A DNA stretch of 64,000 nt from Favolaschia claudopus. Lineage: Eukaryota; Basidiomycota; Agaricomycetes; Agaricales; Mycenaceae. A program made the position numbers and the translations under genes. The stretch lies in assembly GCA_037176885.1 (NCBI GenBank), contig JAWWNJ010000050.1:806001-870000 (forward strand), written 5' to 3'. Every line of letters starts with the position of its first letter. The first letter of the stretch is position 1. Below are positions 43,905 through 54,329 of this stretch, in pieces. The notes beneath the pieces were generated by a model, which was given only the letters and a program-made list of their open reading frames with translations, did not search any database and was not told where the DNA came from.

Positions 43905-44325
43905 TCGTCGCGTAGGAGAAAACCCTGCTCTTCCTCGACGGCCACAGACTCTGGCTCAGCCAGCGAGTCGGTGGTGGCAACCCGAGCCACCAGTTCGGAG
44001 AGGAGCTCGGACCCAAGCTGACGGATGACCTCGTCAAGGACGTCAGCAGCTCGGACATCAGCAGGGGTGGGGCAATCCCGCGCCAGGTGCGGGCCGCCAC
44101 ATCGGTAGCAGCCACGGGGAGGCCCTCTTCCGGAACGTGTGCGATCAACGTCCATGGGGACTACCTGCGGAGGGGGAGCAGGGGCTGGCATGGCACGAGG
44201 GGGAGGCGCATGGGCAGGGACAACGGGGAAGACCCCTGCTGGACGCGAGCGAGAGGCTGGCGGAGCCGAGGGGGCCTTTGGGAGAAGCCCAGCAGCACGA
44301 GCCCGCACGTGCGATTCGTACTGGC
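43901..44325 (-). CDS. gag: chromovirus Gag, C-terminal half with zinc knuckle
   Basis: Continues the frame broken by the KH element: SQYESHVRARAAGLLPKAPS, a Pro/Ala-rich linker and GCYRCGGPHLARDCPTP, a C-x2-C-x4-H-x4-C knuckle that binds the genomic RNA. It ends QGFLLRDE and a TGA overlapping the protease frame. Joined to 45,916-46,627 through a single GCCAG it gives one open gag. Confidence 0.85.
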
Positions 44326-44510
44326 TGTCAGGGGATTCCACAGCTATGACATCTTCTGACTTGGGCAGAAGTTCTCTGTCTCCAAGACATCATGCTGTGT
44401 GCTCACTTATGTCATATCTTACGTCACCTCTTGTATATAAGTAGTTCACTGGGGATCTCTGATCCCCAGGTTTGTTATCGACTTGGCTCCTGGGCCCTTC
44501 CCCCCTTACA
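44326..44510 (+). repeat. 5' LTR of the KH element
   Basis: 185 bp, TGTCAGGGG...CCTTACA. It contains TTGTATATAAGTAG (TATA box) about 95-110 bp in and, just after it, a hairpin with 9-bp stem CTGGGGATC/GATCCCCAG and a 3-nt loop, probably near the transcript start. Confidence 0.95.
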
Positions 44511-44615
44511 GCATAACAAACCTTCTATTCGACTCTGGCACTCTCCTAGCCCCAGCCGACCACCCTACTTCCTACTCTGCCCTCATCCTACCATCGACCT
44601 TACACCTCCCTTGCT

Positions 44616-45662
44616 ATGGCAACCCCCGCAGTTCCTCAGGACCTTTATTCCTACTGCACTCTCCTTCGAAGCGAACTACAGCGCGTCCACGACCGTCTTG
44701 ATTGTCTTGAGTTTGGGGACACTGCAGCCTCTACTCCCCGAGGGCATGCCTGGCGCTTCTCCTGGGATGGCGCTCGCTGGGGCTCTGAACCATCAACCCC
44801 AGCCCCTACCCCTGCCATCATCGCTGTCGGCCACACCGCCATACCACTCGCCGAAACCCTCCCTACTGCACAGGACGCACCGTCCCGCTACTCGTGTACG
44901 CTTGTGGTGCCTGACTCGGTCGTCGGGCATATCGTTGGCCGTGGTGGTAAGGGTCTTCATCAGTCGCACGACATCTCCGGCGCCCAACTTCGAGCCTATA
45001 CTGATAAGGCTTCCCCCTTGGAGCGCCGTGTATCTATCCGTGGTACCGACCAGCAAATCGGTGAAGCGCTAATTGCGCTTGGGAAGCGTTTCATGCGTAA
45101 GCGTATCCGCTCTAAGAAGAAAGGTCCGTCACGCCTTTCCGGGGACCCTGCCCCTCCCCCTCCTGGCCCGGTGCCGGTTTTGCCGAACGCTTCTGGCGAG
45201 GGCGCTCGCCCGCTGAAGAAGCACGCACACCCCGTCCATCCGTCTCAGCCACCGGCTCCGGTTCCACCCCCTCCAGCGGCCAGTGCTCAGCCGCACCCAG
45301 GTGCCGCTACACAGCCAAGGAAGTCTGGGGTGCGATTTGCACCACAGGAGTCTTCCTACCCCGCCTCTAACTCTCTACCCCATAACCCTGCCGCCATCTC
45401 TATTCCTACGCAGGTAATGGCGTCCCCTATTCCTACTCCCCGCCCCAGCTCTACTCCTTATGCCCCCTCGGTGGCCATGCCCACTGCCATCCCGTCCCCC
45501 TCTCCACGTTCAGTAGCTCCTTCGCCTATGGCCATTGATGCTATTCGACCTGAAAGGGGACGTCGACAACAGACGGCACGGCGAGGCGGTGCAGTGTCTG
45601 CGTCTGATTCGCGGATTGACTCCCAGGGCAACCTACTCTTCCGTGGCGATCCAGGATTTTGA
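44616..45662 (+). CDS. KH-domain RNA-binding protein of the LTR element
   Basis: 348 codons, single exon, ATG about 105 bp downstream of the 5' LTR. Residues 1-35 contain a short coiled-coil-like helix (LLRSELQRVHDRLDCLEF). Residues about 88-165 form a type I KH domain: LVVPDSVVGHIVGRGGKGLH has the V-G-x-I-x-G and the G-x-x-G loop (GRGG), and ISGAQL, RRVSIRGTD and QIGEALIALGKR complete the fold. A basic patch follows (RKRIRSKKK), then a long Pro/Ala/Ser-rich disordered part and an arginine/glycine tail (RGRRQQTARRGG). There is no Gag capsid domain and no zinc knuckle. It may bind the element's RNA and act as a packaging or Gag-like factor; that is inference. Similar stand-alone KH proteins seem common in mushroom genomes. 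Confidence 0.85.
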   Translation: MATPAVPQDLYSYCTLLRSELQRVHDRLDCLEFGDTAASTPRGHAWRFSWDGARWGSEPSTPAPTPAIIAVGHTAIPLAETLPTAQDAPSRYSCTLVVPDSVVGHIVGRGGKGLHQSHDISGAQLRAYTDKASPLERRVSIRGTDQQIGEALIALGKRFMRKRIRSKKKGPSRLSGDPAPPPPGPVPVLPNASGEGARPLKKHAHPVHPSQPPAPVPPPPAASAQPHPGAATQPRKSGVRFAPQESSYPASNSLPHNPAAISIPTQVMASPIPTPRPSSTPYAPSVAMPTAIPSPSPRSVAPSPMAIDAIRPERGRRQQTARRGGAVSASDSRIDSQGNLLFRGDPGF

Positions 45663-45713
45663 AGGATCATTCATTCTACTGGGCTCTGGTCTTCGTCGAG
45701 GCGACGAATCTTG

Positions 45714-45725
45714 AAGAGGGGGTGA
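45714..45725 (+). promoter_or_regulatory. polypurine tract of the KH element
   Basis: GAAGAGGGGGTGA ends directly at the 3' LTR (TGTCAGGGG). It corresponds to AAGGGGGGATGA of the chromovirus. Confidence 0.75.
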
Positions 45726-45910
45726 TGTCAGGGGATTCCACAGCTATGACATCTTCTGACTTGGGCAGAAGTTCTCTGTCTCCAAGACATCATGCTGTGT
45801 GCTCACTTATGTCATATCTTACGTCACCTCTTGTATATAAGTAGTTCACTGGGGATCTCTGATCCCCAGGTTTGTTATCGACTTGGCTCCTGGGCCCTTC
45901 TCCCCTTACA
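45726..45910 (+). repeat. 3' LTR of the KH element
   Basis: 185 bp, identical to the 5' LTR except CTTCTCCCC for CTTCCCCCC near the end. Confidence 0.95.
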
Positions 45911-46627
45911 CTGGCGGTATGCTCGGGTCCGCCAAGCCATGTAGTCGCGGAGGTCTGGCGGGTCGCTGGACGATGTGATGGCCGCATTGATGGCAGGGTC
46001 AAGGCCAGAGCGGAACTTGGTGACCTTGACCAATGGGTCAGCAAACCCAGCAAGGTCGAAGAGGTCTTCGAAGTCATCAGTGTACTTGAAGACATCCCGG
46101 GAGCCCATATAGTATGCCCTAGACTCGAGTTTGTGTAGGGCGTGGTCCTGCTCGTTCTCCTCAACAAAACGGGAGCAGAACTCCTTGGTAAAGGCGTCCC
46201 AGGTGAGGAAGGGGAAAGGGGTTTTGGAGGACATGCGCTCAGCCCATTTTTGCGCAGAGTCTTTGGACATGAAGGACATGGTGAAACGCACTGCCTTTTC
46301 CTCAGACATCTCGCCGCCTTCAACAAACGCCTCCGGAACCAGTCGGATGTAAGTCCGAGCTGAGTGAAGGAAGGCCCGGCCAGCCGAGCGGTCGCCGTCA
46401 AAGACGAAAGGGGGGCTCGGTCGAAGGACCGTTTTTGCTGCCGGTGTGAGGTTGGCAAAGAGTCCTGGACTCTCGGCCGGAGGCTCTGGGGGAGCGGCAG
46501 GGGTCGGAGCAGTAGTAGTGGGAGGATTGGCAGCGGTTTGAAAAAGCTCGACCAGACGGTCAACAGTCCTCTCGAGCCTATCCATCCGCTCGGCGGCGGC
46601 TGCAGCAGCGGCGGCAGAGTCGGTCAT
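45911..46627 (-). CDS. gag: chromovirus Gag, N-terminal half
   Basis: Starts MTDSAAAAAAAAERMDRLER with an amphipathic helix (LERTVDRLVELFQTA) and a Pro/Thr-rich linker, then the retrotransposon Gag domain (LRPSPPFVFDGDRSAGRAFL, AVRFTMSFMSKDSAQKWAER, WDAFTKEFCSRFVEENEQDH, LPEF-like helices to DYMAWRTRAYRQ). The KH element interrupts it at RQ. An in-frame extension upstream of this ATG exists, but the downstream start gives the usual Gag opening. Confidence 0.85.
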
Positions 46628-46771
46628 GGTGGGTTCTAGAGAGGGGGAGGAGGGGGGCAAGATTCGCGGTTTGCGCGTCCGAGACAGCAGAGGAGGAGTC
46701 CGACGAAGCGTCTGAAAAATCGCCAAAGCGCGCAATCTTGACCAGTTAATCCCTTGGAGCCTTTCTTCTGC

Positions 46772-47104
46772 TGTAAGGGCAACCTTTAGGACCCGAGATG
46801 TCTCGAGGGTCTAGCGAGGGAGAATCCAAAGTTAATTAAGAAGCTACTAAGAATACATCACAGCGCACCTAGCGAGGGAGAATCCAAAGAGAAGAAAGGC
46901 TGAGGATTCCCACGCTAGGTGCAGTAAACATATAGTAACTAGTTCCCACAAGCTCGGAGCAATCGGCAATGATCCCGGGCCAAGTCACATGCCTTACTCC
47001 ACGATGACATAGGGCTTTGGGGATTTGACGGGAAAGTGGGAAATCTGCAGGAGGCCTGCGTCATAGGTGGCTGTGTAGTGCCAAAAGAGGGAGTTCCCCT
47101 GACA
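46772..47104 (-). repeat. chromovirus 5' LTR
   Basis: 333 bp with no difference that I can find from 39,602-39,934. Inside it, on the minus strand, the leader starts GCAGAAGAAAGGCTCC; a primer-binding site could not be assigned with certainty. Confidence 0.95.
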
Positions 47105-47109
47105 GTTGA

Positions 47110-48802
47110 ATAGAATGTGTATCAGCCGACATCCCAGCTTTGAATTTCTAGTATTATTGGTCGTAGATTGAGAACATGCTCGAACGGTTTACTATTTCAC
47201 TTACGCCGTAGATCACTTACCTACATTGAAAATATTCTGTACTATTCTAAATGATATAACAGTCCGGCGCTCAAGCATGCTGATAACTGAATCACGGAAA
47301 ACTAGACAAGATCCTATAATTTGAACCGTGAGAAATCCATCTGATGGGGCGTACTTATTGTACCCTCCTACTATGACCCACTTTCGACGTCCTCGGCTAT
47401 ACATCCCATCTTTAACTTGAGAGAAACACAGGAACTGCCTTTCAGCAACACGAAAATGCTACATATCAATTATGGACCAGTTATGCAGTCCTTGGGTAAC
47501 TGTGAGTCAGCGTCGTTGCAGTAATCGTCCCGCGGCCCTTAGATTGTGCAACTGCAATAGTTTTGGAACCTATACATACCAGGTCGAATTGATGTGGTTG
47601 GAAATATTCTTAGTCATGGTAACGAGTCATTCCGAGACTCACTACTATCACGTAGATCTTTCTAGAATGTTTCATGTACCCCCCTCACAGCAATCCGCAT
47701 CCTCATGCGATTGCGAGGTTAACACGACTTACCTTGTCAATCCATACTTCACTTCTCTGTGCTTGAGCTCGCGCCCTCTCACTCAAATCACAACAAATAC
47801 AAGTACTGGGGATCTCACAACGGACTTGTCCTTATCGAAATAGATACCTGTGAGTCAGGGATTCGGCGAAGTTCAAATATTCTGTCCAACCTCCTATGGA
47901 GAATAATATAGCTACCTCATCAGTTTCTTGATCAAGGACTCATGGTGCTCTGAGTCTTGCTGTCATTTATTGGGTCCAGTTATAGGCAAACAGTCAGTAC
48001 TGTTCGTCGAATTTTGACTAACACGGTGCGCAAATCTCAACGAGCTCAGTTGATTCTGAGCCTCGGAGTGCTTTGCAGGGCTGAATCGACGCCTAGAGAG
48101 GCATACCAACTCGATTCATATTCTTCCCAGCGAAATTCGGAGCAATCTGGTTCTCACAGTTTAAATTATTCATTCAAAGCTCAGCAATCCGAGGACGATA
48201 CAGAGGCAGGTGGAAATTGGAGGTTCCCACAGTTCAAATTGATTTACCATCTTCTCCCTGATTTCAAGTGTCAGCTCCGATACTAGAAGCCACTGGCTGC
48301 AGGCATATAATAATCTCTTGAGCTACACCGGCAGTATCGACTCTACAACTTGAACTCGGGCCCGGCATATCAATCATAGTTACTTTCGTCAAGCCAGAGA
48401 GTTTTCAGGCCACTGAAGGGCTGTGAAGATGCCTTGCAGTTGGGAAGTTAAACCGGTCAAAGGCAGGCCGACGTCACAATGATTCCAACAGCCCATGAAG
48501 CTTCCTCGCTCGATTGGGAGTTGGAAAAGTACGAGAAAATGGTCCTACTTACTATTTTTTTTAGGTTTCCTACTTTACTGACGCCGGATTTCTTCGAACT
48601 GGCAGTTGGAAAGAGTCTGTATAACTAAAAAATGGTCCTACAGACACTATGGACAATTGTTGACACTATGGATTCGGATTAGGTTGCTGATCAACCGTCT
48701 GTAGGTTGATGCTACCCTATGTTTGGTTGATTTGAGGGTAGACACCAAATTAGGTTGTTCTCTGGTATCCTGCCGTAGGTTGTTATGTGTTTAGGCTGAT
48801 AC
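47110..48802. other. noncoding stretch
   Basis: No gene. About 94 bp at 48,562-48,655 are a direct duplicate of 33,815-33,908 (TGACGCCGGATTTCTTCGAA and neighbours). Confidence 0.4.
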
Positions 48803-49174
48803 AGTTGCGGCGAAAATACTTGCATTACCATATATGGAAGGTACCCGCGATACCCTGGCAAACAACTCGCAAACAGTGTCGTCAGGCCCCAGTAGCCCAG
48901 GTATGAGCTAAGTACAGCCCTCATTTTATGGAAGCTGCCTGCCCAAGAACCGAGAGAAACCGGTGAAAATCCGGTAACAAAGCTGTTTGATGTAGGTTTG
49001 TTTGGACTTGTATCCAAGTATTGTGCTATTTTCCTTCCGATTTCTTGGGCGCTGAGGGTCCAGGAGGCAGCCCCCAGGCACTGTAGAAGATATTCACCCC
49101 TTAACCCGTTGTTTCAGCATGTTTCTGTACCCACCTTCCATATATGGTAATGCAAGGTATTTTCGCCGCAACTG
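48803..49174. mobile_element. Tc1/mariner-like MITE
   Basis: 372 bp, ends CAGTTGCGGCGAAAATAC and GTATTTTCGCCGCAACTG, continuing through ACCATATATGGAAGGT, with TA on both sides. Only the first 10-11 bases match the 34,973 element, so it is a related but separate family. Confidence 0.9.
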
Positions 49175-49597
49175 TACCACTTTTCAAACCAACGAACCCG
49201 AATCGACCTACGAGAGGTTGTTTTCAGTTGCCTCACACGAAATGTTTCAAGTCTTTCAAACTCCCCTCGACACGTGCTGCTGATGCGACGGTAGGGCTCT
49301 GCACCGTCCGTACCGTGTACGGTACGGCATTTTTTCCCCGTACTACGTCCACGAAAATCCCCAGACGGTACGGCAACGGCTGAAATACGGCCGTATACGG
49401 ATACGGCACGGCATCTCAGCAGGTATTTCTTCGAATGTTCGCTATTACTCTGGAACTGATCACCATCCTTGGCCCTGGTGCCATGATAAAAAAACTGGGC
49501 ATTCAGCTAGTCCTGAATGCGACTAATATTTCGCCCCCCATTCTGGATTCAAAATCTGGTATTACTTGTGAGTCTGAGGCCAGCTGAATGGGTATTA

Positions 49598-49999
49598 ACC
49601 TGTTTGCGCAAAAGCCATACGAGCCACCAGATGGCTTTGGGCGTGTGCGCAGCATATGGCTCCTTATTCTTGGACGTTCAAGCATCATACCTATATTGTA
49701 TGCAACATATCCGCACAGTGTGTAGTAGCTGTCATGGGCTTCCCCAAATCACCAGAATTCACGGTTAATTTATGGCATCAACAACAGTTTCTCTGCTTGA
49801 GTGGTGTCTCCCTCACTGTCTGGGTAATTGCCCGTCATGAAGGTCCGCAGTTCATCACCGGGCTTTATCTAGATAAGCACAGATGGTTTTGATGTAGTTG
49901 TAAACAGAATGCCCAAGATCAGCAGCCATTGGAGCCGATCGGCTGCGCACCAACGCCAAAAGCCACCAGATGGCTCGTATGGCTTTTGCGCAACCTCTC
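49598..49999. mobile_element. MITE of the GAGAGTTTGCGG family, copy 3
   Basis: The right end (GGCTTTTGCGCAACCTCTC, then TA) fits the family. The left end has lost the outer GAGAG but keeps TTGCGCAAAAGCCATACGAG, and the inner arms GCCACCAGATGGCT match. A local block of GTACGG palindromes lies upstream at 49,290-49,410. Confidence 0.75.
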
Positions 50000-50540
50000 T
50001 ATTGTCGCCTCTTGCGCTTTCAGTCCTTGCTCTCTATCGGATAGCGTCCGGTCAGCATGTAGTTTAGCATGAATGAATGCTTTGTATGCGAGTTGACAAT
50101 CCAGGTGAACGGGCGAGAAATATCGCTCTCAGTCTTACACACAGGTTGTATGTGGACTTCGTCCACATAGGGTCTTCGTCCACATAGGTGGGAAAGCGTT
50201 GGCAATCCGTGAGGATTTGACGGCAGTTGCCGGAACTGGCCCTGCACTTGACAGGCCCCGGGCTTAAAAAGCAACCCGTTCATTTGTAAGCATCTGCATT
50301 TTGGAGCCCTATACCGATGAATGGGGGAAGCAAGCTTTCCCCATCAACATGTCGTTTGACGTTTGGCACGCTTGCGCAAACAAACGCTCTTGCCGCTTTC
50401 CGTACAATAAGCTAAATATTGTTTTGATGCTGAACCAAATGTGATTAAGGTGGAGGGCGTGGGAAGCCCGCACCCTTATGTCAGCAGTCACAGTGACATT
50501 TGTCACACATTTATACCGCCACCCAGAGGGCACTTATTTA
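50000..50540. other. noncoding stretch
   Basis: No gene. A small inverted repeat TATGTGGACTTCGTCCACATA sits near 50,146-50,168, with a partial second copy directly after. Confidence 0.4.
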
Positions 50541-50801
50541 GGCTCCATTCGGCTGTCGTGTCTTAGCGTCACTTAGCGTCACTTTGGAGCACTTGGGAAA
50601 AATTCCACGCCAAACTTTTGGTGAGAAATCAGAGTGTATTTGCAGTCGCAAATTTTGTGAGATTCGGCTACGCGATTGGCTGCTCCACAGCTCTGAGCCA
50701 ATCTGAAGCTCACAAAATTCAGATTTCGCGACTGCAAATACATTTCATAATACTCTTAAGTGGACGTCAAGTGCTCCGAAGTGACGCAACCGAATGGAGC
50801 C
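50541..50801. mobile_element. Harbinger-like MITE with internal insertion
   Basis: Ends GGCTCCATTCGG / CCGAATGGAGCC and TTA on both sides (50,538-50,540 and 50,802-50,804), the 3-bp duplication of PIF/Harbinger elements. Compared with the 138-bp relative at 24,314-24,451 it has 122 extra bases at 50,630-50,751. Confidence 0.88.
50630..50751. mobile_element. small MITE nested in the Harbinger-like element
   Basis: The inserted 122 bp has inverted arms TGTATTTGCAGTCGC / GCGACTGCAAATACA followed by a TTTTGTGAG/CTCACAAAA pair. AAT occurs at both edges and could be the duplication. The empty site is seen in the 24.3-kb copy (GAGAAATACTCTTAAG). Confidence 0.75.
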
Positions 50802-50804
50802 TTA

Positions 50805-52613
50805 GGGTCAAAATTCTACATAGAAATACAAGCTACAGGATAGTAAATGAGATTCTATGAAGAGTTTTGTTCAAAAAGTTCAAGGGAAGAAAGATATAGA
50901 AGGGTGTGACATGGATGTGACACAATTTTTTTTGAAGTGCGCCAATCGTGTTTTCTGGCGAAGTGCGGCATTTTTGAAAAAATTGTCAAAACATTTGGAA
51001 CGCACCGCCACAGCACTGCCACGTCGGCAGCCGCCGGCCTGGGCTTTAGCCGTGCTGTGGGCATGTCCGGGGACATGCCGGGCTCGGTCTTCTGAGGTCA
51101 ATTGTACCTCTCAATATCTCAGATAAGTGCAAGAAAATGCCGGAGGAAGAATACCAAGGCCTCCACCCCCTCAAAATCAGCATAAATAAATAAAATTTTG
51201 TGTCGAACCCTGAGATTTGGAACCTCCCACGGTCACATGGATTCGGATAAAACATGCTCCAAAATTGGGCCGACCCTGCCCGGATTCTGATAAGAATTCA
51301 AGTTTTGTGCGGCCAAGGCTGGCCGAAAATTCGGATAAAGCATGGGGGCTGGCATCTGCGCCGATACCCGCGGTCAAAAAAGCGTCTATTTTATGGCCGA
51401 GAATCGAGGGAACGTCGGCAGGGCCATCCGAGTGGTAGGGAGAAATTTTCGATATTTTCTTGATTTTAGCCGATTTTCTAAGGCGCTGGTCAATCGTCCG
51501 GATAAAACGTCGACCTGGGACGAAGGCCTGGTGGAAGGCTTGCCGTATTGTGGAGGCAGTCAACACTAGAGGAGTCGGCCAGACATAACTCAGAGTAGCC
51601 AAGAATGACAGAACAATAGTGTGGTCATTCAAGAGGAGCCACTAGAGAAAGGGTACATGGTGGTCAAGACCAAGAAGAGAAGATCTGTAACTAATCTACA
51701 GCTACTGTCTATATAAGATCAGATATGTAACGGAACGGAGCAGATGATATAATGATAGATGTAAGATAAGGAGTCAATCCGACAATGATAAAGAAAGGAA
51801 TCAATCCTACGGTGATAATGAAAGCAAGGTGCATGAGATCGTCAAGGAGGATAAGGGTGAGTTGACGATATAAGGAATCCAATAGTCAAATGGGGATCAG
51901 CCAAGGGACAAAGGATATGGGACCAATGATGATCAGTCAGAGGTTGCGGATGAAGATACAATGCAGGATAGCAAGGAGCAACAAGGACTGAGGCAATGGT
52001 GTGCGAAACCAAGGCTGAGGAAGGTCGATAAGACAATACAATGAGGACGGCAGGTGACAGTGCAGTCTACAAGGATAATAGTCGATCCTAAAGGAGAGAC
52101 TAGACGGTGGTGCAGTGGAGACAGTAATGAACAGTAACAAGGCAGACTGCAGAGGCGACAACAGGGATGGAATGAAGTCGAGTAATGGAAGTCATATCAT
52201 GGGAGAATAGAGGACGACCAGGGGATGACGATACTAAGGAAAGTACAGTCCGGTGGGATGACAATACCACAGTGAATGAATATCGTCCGGGGCGGTGACA
52301 ATACCTGGATGGGTAAAGTCCAGTGGTGTGGTGCAGTAAAGGAAATATACACCCGGTGTAATACAGAGGTGATATGAGGGACACATGTATGTAGAGTCGG
52401 AAAGGAAGGGAGGAATCAGACGACACGTAGCAAGGACGATGATTCTGGAAGATCAATACAGCTCCAAGAGGCCAAGCCTAGAACAACAGTATGTCTGGAA
52501 ACCACAGAGGATTGACGGTGGGGAGGATGGAGCGCAGCGGTGATCCGACTCCAGGAAGAAGGACAATGATAAGGAATATAGAGCACAGCGGTGATCTGAC
52601 TCTAAAGGGAATA
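50805..52613. other. degenerate repeat region
   Basis: At 51,240-51,510 several CGGATAAAAC/CGGATAAAGC words occur as at 12,530-12,640, suggesting a shared worn repeat. At 51,600-52,613 the plus strand is purine-rich with degenerate units such as GGTGATCTGACTC and GATGACAATACC, which looks like an old satellite-like or LTR-derived tract. No protein-coding signal. Confidence 0.35.
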
Positions 52614-53097
52614 CTGTAGCCTTGTGTATGGGTGAAACGTAACGCGTCACGCAGACTCCGTTTCGTTTCAACCGTCACGCGAAACGCAGGGCTGGTTTCA
52701 CTGAAAGGTGCGTGACACAGAAATGACAAAAAATCCAATTTTGCTGCTGAATTTATTTTTTGCTGCTCGAATTTTCTTCTGGATTCCAAAGCAATGCTCC
52801 TGGCTGAATTTCTGGCCTGTATTTGACAGTGGGACGGTCGGGACTGACAAATTTGCCTTTGAATCCTAGCTTCAAGTTAATTTCTACCCAGATAAGAAGG
52901 TCCTGGCAGTCATTGTAAGCTCGAAATCAATATTTACCTCGAGAACTGTCGTTTCTAGCCACTATTTTGAAGCTGTTTCTTGCAGCCGTTTCAAAGTTTT
53001 TGAGGTGTCACGCGTAACTCCCAGGTCGTTTCTGGTTTCACGCCTTGCGTTTCAGGTCACGCTCGAAAGTTCGTTTCACCCATACACAAGGCTACAG
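52614..53097. mobile_element. TA-flanked inverted-repeat element
   Basis: 484 bp with ends CTGTAGCCTTGTGTATGGGT and ACCCATACACAAGGCTACAG, followed by GAAACG/CGTTTC, and TA on both sides. The interior has several GTTTCA and TCACGC words in both directions. No ORF. Confidence 0.85.
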
Positions 53098-53343
53098 TAA
53101 TGGGAGAATGTCAATGGGATGTTGATCCAAAGACGGGAACTAAACCAATGTTGCCATCATTAGTTCAGGGTGGTTTGCCAGGCCAGAGACAGGGACTATG
53201 CCAATGTTGCCATCATTGGATAGGGTTGGGATAGGGAGATATAGGTTTGATCATGCCGGTGATGCAGAGGATGCGAAGGGAGGAATGATCATGGCGGAAT
53301 GTCGGATAGAGGATGACCATAGGGAAGATGACAGTGGAGAAAG

Positions 53344-53404
53344 TATGGAAACCCGGAGCACCACGCTGATGGTGATGTGATCCCATCACGCGTTGTGTGA
53401 TCTC
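53344..53404. repeat. inverted repeat paired with 56,082-56,142
   Basis: The sequence GGAAACCCGGAGCACCACGC to TGTGTGATCTCC is repeated inverted 2.7 kb away with few changes. The shared core GTGATGGGATCACATCACC looks like an LTR start (TGTGATGGG), so the two may be LTR ends of opposite orientation. Confidence 0.75.
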
Positions 53405-54329
53405 CGGCCTCGGACACCGAATACCGCTCAGCCACGACCATTTATGGCAAGTAGCTCAAGTATTTGATGTAGCAAGAAAGTATTCAGTACGAATTGTAAT
53501 GTTAGCTGGGCCTTGTATCCAAACAATGGAAAGTTTTCAAGAGCGTATGGCGGTTAAAGTGCACATTTAATCATTCCCCCCAAATATACGATTTTTTTTT
53601 TGCCAAACCCCCTATGAATGGGGTGCTTGGTATAACTCCCCCACAAAAGACACCTTCGAAGTCGCCAGAATTATTTGGGGGGGGAAAATCCCAATTCCCC
53701 CCAAATACGAAGCTGAACTTTCCCCCCAAATAAACTTTCAATTTCCAACTTTCAATTTTTGACCCAACTGGCTCAATTTGAGAGTATTACCCTCGCTGAG
53801 CACCCTGCTTAGCCTCACTACTCTGTCCTTCATTGGCTCCATGCAAATTATAGGTTGTTTTGGCCATCAATAAAGCTCGGCGCACTCCGAGGCCGGCATT
53901 CTCCGGCATCTCTGTTGAACCTCAGTCCAATAATTGCAACTTTCATCCTTCGAATGCCAATTGCACAGAGCACGACCTGGAGCATGACTCGGACTAGTGA
54001 GCAGACAAGCAGAAAAGGACCGAAAGGTGCTCTATCCGAGATGCCGGAAGCCGACTTCGAGATGGGACTCTCTACTTTATCGGGTCGAACTTTTGAGTCT
54101 TACTTCTATATTCCAGGCTTGGGCAACGTGTCAATTGACAGATCTGGAGAATACACAAGATTTTTAGAGCTCACTGCTACCAGACAGCCAAATACTCGAA
54201 CAAGACTGCCAGACTGGGTCATTGTCCAATCTCTTTGCCACGTTGTTTTTGATGAATGTCAGCCCAGCCTTGAAGCTTTCCGATGTAAATTAGTAATTGA
54301 AGCTTGATATAATAAAACTCTGTGTAGTA
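53405..54329. other. no confident gene
   Basis: A 150-codon plus frame at 53,855-54,307 (PEADFEMGLSTLSGRTFESY, then FYIPGLGNVSIDRSGEYTRF) has reasonable composition but no recognised family or start context. The DNA at 53,570-53,740 is rich in CCCCCCAAAT words. Confidence 0.3.

Larger units (their letters stand above)
44326..45910 (+). mobile_element. non-autonomous LTR retroelement carrying a KH-domain gene
   Basis: Two 185-bp LTRs in direct orientation (one difference, C/T, near their 3' ends) flank 1,215 bp with one ORF. The duplication CTGGC is perfect (44,321-44,325 and 45,911-45,915). There is no protease, RT, RNase H or integrase, so movement must be helped in trans. The LTR ends (TGTCAGGGGA...CCCTTACA) and the polypurine tract (GAGGGGGTGA) match those of the chromovirus it sits in, which runs in the opposite direction. 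The single LTR difference implies a very recent insertion. It disrupts gag of the host element. The solo LTR at 38,978-39,162 is an older member. Confidence 0.95.
39602..47104 (-). mobile_element. full-length Ty3/gypsy chromovirus with nested KH element
   Basis: Bounded by 333-bp LTRs (TGTAAGGGC...CCCTGACA on the plus strand) and a perfect 5-bp duplication GTTGA (39,597-39,601 and 47,105-47,109). Reading on the minus strand: 5' LTR, gag with zinc knuckle, protease, RT, RNase H, integrase, chromodomain, polypurine tract, 3' LTR. The two LTRs read identical, so the insertion is recent. A 1,585-bp LTR element lies in gag; without it and its duplicated 5 bp the chromovirus would be 5,913 bp, a normal size. 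Confidence 0.97.

Noticed and set aside
51600..52613. Minisatellite or coding region
   Set aside because: Purine-rich and internally repetitive, but units are too irregular to define a period and no frame has protein-like composition.
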